DNA of 7,217 nt from Euryarchaeota archaeon UBA259 (GTDB lineage: Archaea; Thermoplasmatota; Poseidoniia; Poseidoniales; Poseidoniaceae), in NCBI GenBank assembly GCA_002506275.1, contig DAXG01000034.1, positions 42,872-50,088 of the forward strand, given 5' to 3'. Under the pieces are notes generated by a model. The model was not told where the DNA came from. It saw nothing but the letters and a program-made list of their open reading frames with translations, and did no database searches. This document shows positions 6,021 through 7,217 of the stretch, piece after piece; positions within the stretch are counted from its first letter, which is position 1, and every line of letters starts with the position of its first letter. The position numbers and the translations under genes were made by a program.

Positions 6021-7217
6021 GCGCCAATCCACTTGTAGCGTCGAGCACCTTCGTCAACACCTTCGTCGCCGATTTCAACCAGCGCAAATTCACCTTGAGG
6101 CGTTACGACGCTGTCATCTTGCAAGCCCTTGTGGAGGTTTTCGTAGGTGATATGGTCGATAGCGACTCGTCCAGCCAAACGCTCAAACAGATGCCATCGA
6201 GAAACGACTTCTCTCCAGCGCGGGCTAACTTTGGCTTCAAACACCTTGGCTTTAGCCCCAGAGCCATAACCGCACAGACCGAACAACAAATTGTCCAGGT
6301 TGCTGTTTTCTTCCAAATCAGACTCGAACGTCGACATCAAGGCAAGGAAAATAGAACCGGTGTATTGGTTTCCAATCAAACTGCTCGCACGCTGTCCTTT
6401 CTCAATTCGACTTGCGTGGAAGTTAAGGTATTCTGGAGTCTTGGAGATTGCACGTCGATATCCGTCCATTGCTTTCTCCCAAATCTCGATGAGTTGTGCA
6501 TCATCGGTATCATGATCTGCTGGCATTGGGCCGAGTTGCTCAGCTATGGAACCCCACATTTCGGTTCCTTCGCGGTCGTGTCGGAAAATGTCGGGGAACA
6601 TTCGCTTGGCTTGGAATGCGTAAGGTAAGTGCATGATGATTCGAGACCACTGTTCTGTCAACCTCTCATCTTCACCGTGTGTATATCGGCCTTGCTTTTC
6701 TGCCTTCTCAGCAAAATTGTGGAACGCTTGGCGAACAGCTGATTGGTAGCAACGATTGGAGAATTGTCCGTCAAAAATTGGTTCGTCTCGATGGACGCTG
6801 ACCTTTTCTTCACCGTGAGCAAAAATACCCAATTTACGAACGGTGGATTCAGGTAGGTGGCGAATCATTCTCTCAATCAATCCCTTCTTCATGGTCTGAC
6901 CGGTTTCTTGGGCAAGTTGCAAAACGTTGGTAATCACCGAACGAATACTGACCTCTCGGCGAGGCTTGAAGAAATCGTGAACTGGGGTCGTCGATACGCC
7001 GATGCAATCTGGAATCTCAAGCAGACGAGGGTTACGACGAATGAGCAATGCGCCACCGCCAGCTCCTTGCGTGTACTCTCCAGAAGATTCCAAAGCGTAT
7101 TTTGCGTTGTCAGAAAAAATTACGATTCCTGTCCGTTCGTCGTGTTCGGTTGAACGGGCGACCCAATCGAGCGTTGTGTGCATTGCATCAACAGCACCGA
7201 TGCAAGCAAAGGTCATG
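6017..7217 (-). CDS. mvaS: Hydroxymethylglutaryl-CoA synthase, N terminus missing at window edge
   Basis: At least 399 residues are visible. The enzyme condenses acetyl-CoA with acetoacetyl-CoA to HMG-CoA, the entry to mevalonate and hence to archaeal isoprenoid lipids. Numbering from the first visible methionine, the catalytic cysteine is C5 (FACIGAVDAM). Then come FSDNAKY (34-40), SSGEYTQGAGGGALLI (44-59), DFFKP (81-85), DGQFSNRCY (149-157), the active-site histidine H196 in MHLPYAFQAKRM, GNQYTGSIFLALMS (282-295), GYGSGAKAKVFE (316-327) and the terminal RRYKW. The ATG at 7216 cannot be the true start, because the region before the cysteine, including the catalytic glutamate, is absent; about 100 residues must lie beyond the edge. 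About 394 residues follow the cysteine, far more than in bacterial MvaS and close to the eukaryotic enzymes. About 60 extra residues (86-145) separate DFFKP from PIFDGQFS. The 3' end overlaps tdh by four bases. Confidence 0.9.
   Translation of the reverse strand, partial: MTFACIGAVDAMHTTLDWVARSTEHDERTGIVIFSDNAKYALESSGEYTQGAGGGALLIRRNPRLLEIPDCIGVSTTPVHDFFKPRREVSIRSVITNVLQLAQETGQTMKKGLIERMIRHLPESTVRKLGIFAHGEEKVSVHRDEPIFDGQFSNRCYQSAVRQAFHNFAEKAEKQGRYTHGEDERLTEQWSRIIMHLPYAFQAKRMFPDIFRHDREGTEMWGSIAEQLGPMPADHDTDDAQLIEIWEKAMDGYRRAISKTPEYLNFHASRIEKGQRASSLIGNQYTGSIFLALMSTFESDLEENSNLDNLLFGLCGYGSGAKAKVFEAKVSPRWREVVSRWHLFERLAGRVAIDHITYENLHKGLQDDSVVTPQGEFALVEIGDEGVDEGARRYKWIGA

Noticed and set aside
6095..6628. 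177-residue plus-strand frame antisense to the HMG-CoA synthase gene
   Set aside because: The minus-strand frame carries the catalytic histidine and GYGSGAKAKVFE region across this interval; the antisense product has no recognisable features.
1..7217. CRISPR arrays, insertion sequences, tRNA or rRNA genes, attachment sites
   Set aside because: No regularly spaced repeats, transposase motifs, terminal inverted repeats or tRNA-like cloverleaf sequence were seen on either strand.

Overview
The window is a compact, almost fully coding stretch that I read as archaeal, most probably a marine planktonic euryarchaeon of the Poseidoniales (Marine Group II) type. The grounds are an archaeal-style polyphosphate/ATP-NAD kinase of the COG3199 type, a hydroxymethylglutaryl-CoA synthase of the mevalonate route to archaeal lipids, a zinc threonine dehydrogenase resembling the Pyrococcus enzyme, and mid-range base composition with tiny intergenic gaps. 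The lineage is an inference; no rRNA or tRNA lies in the window to settle it.

Left block (1-1915, all on the minus strand, read right to left): a six-pass membrane protein with the motifs of the Frag1/DRAM/Sfk1 family, a short acidic Pro/Glu-rich protein, a five-pass membrane protein of unknown family, and then the first 39 codons of threonyl-tRNA synthetase (TGS domain), cut by the window edge. Gaps are 21, 44 and 91 bases, so this may be one operon. The 91-base leader of thrS is unusual: it holds a 9-bp stem-loop, a 7-bp hairpin next to the ribosome binding site, a 20-base direct repeat (17/20 identical), and an alternative pairing that would compete with the larger stem.

Middle block (2005-4834): the NAD-kinase-like gene runs on the plus strand, divergent from the membrane genes, and meets CTP synthase (pyrG, minus strand) tail to tail with one base between the stop codons.

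Right block (4835-7217): threonine 3-dehydrogenase (plus strand) is divergent from pyrG and ends inside the 3' end of the HMG-CoA synthase gene (minus strand); the stop codons share the palindrome TTAA. The synthase is cut by the right edge just upstream of its catalytic cysteine and carries an apparent insertion of about 60 residues.

Most of the window is core metabolism: NADP supply, CTP synthesis, threonine breakdown, and the mevalonate entry step. Threonine breakdown can yield acetyl-CoA, which HMG-CoA synthase consumes, but the gene layout alone does not show that the two are coupled. The parts most worth following up are the uncharacterised membrane-protein cluster with its eukaryote-like DRAM-type member, the structured thrS leader, and the enlarged HMG-CoA synthase.
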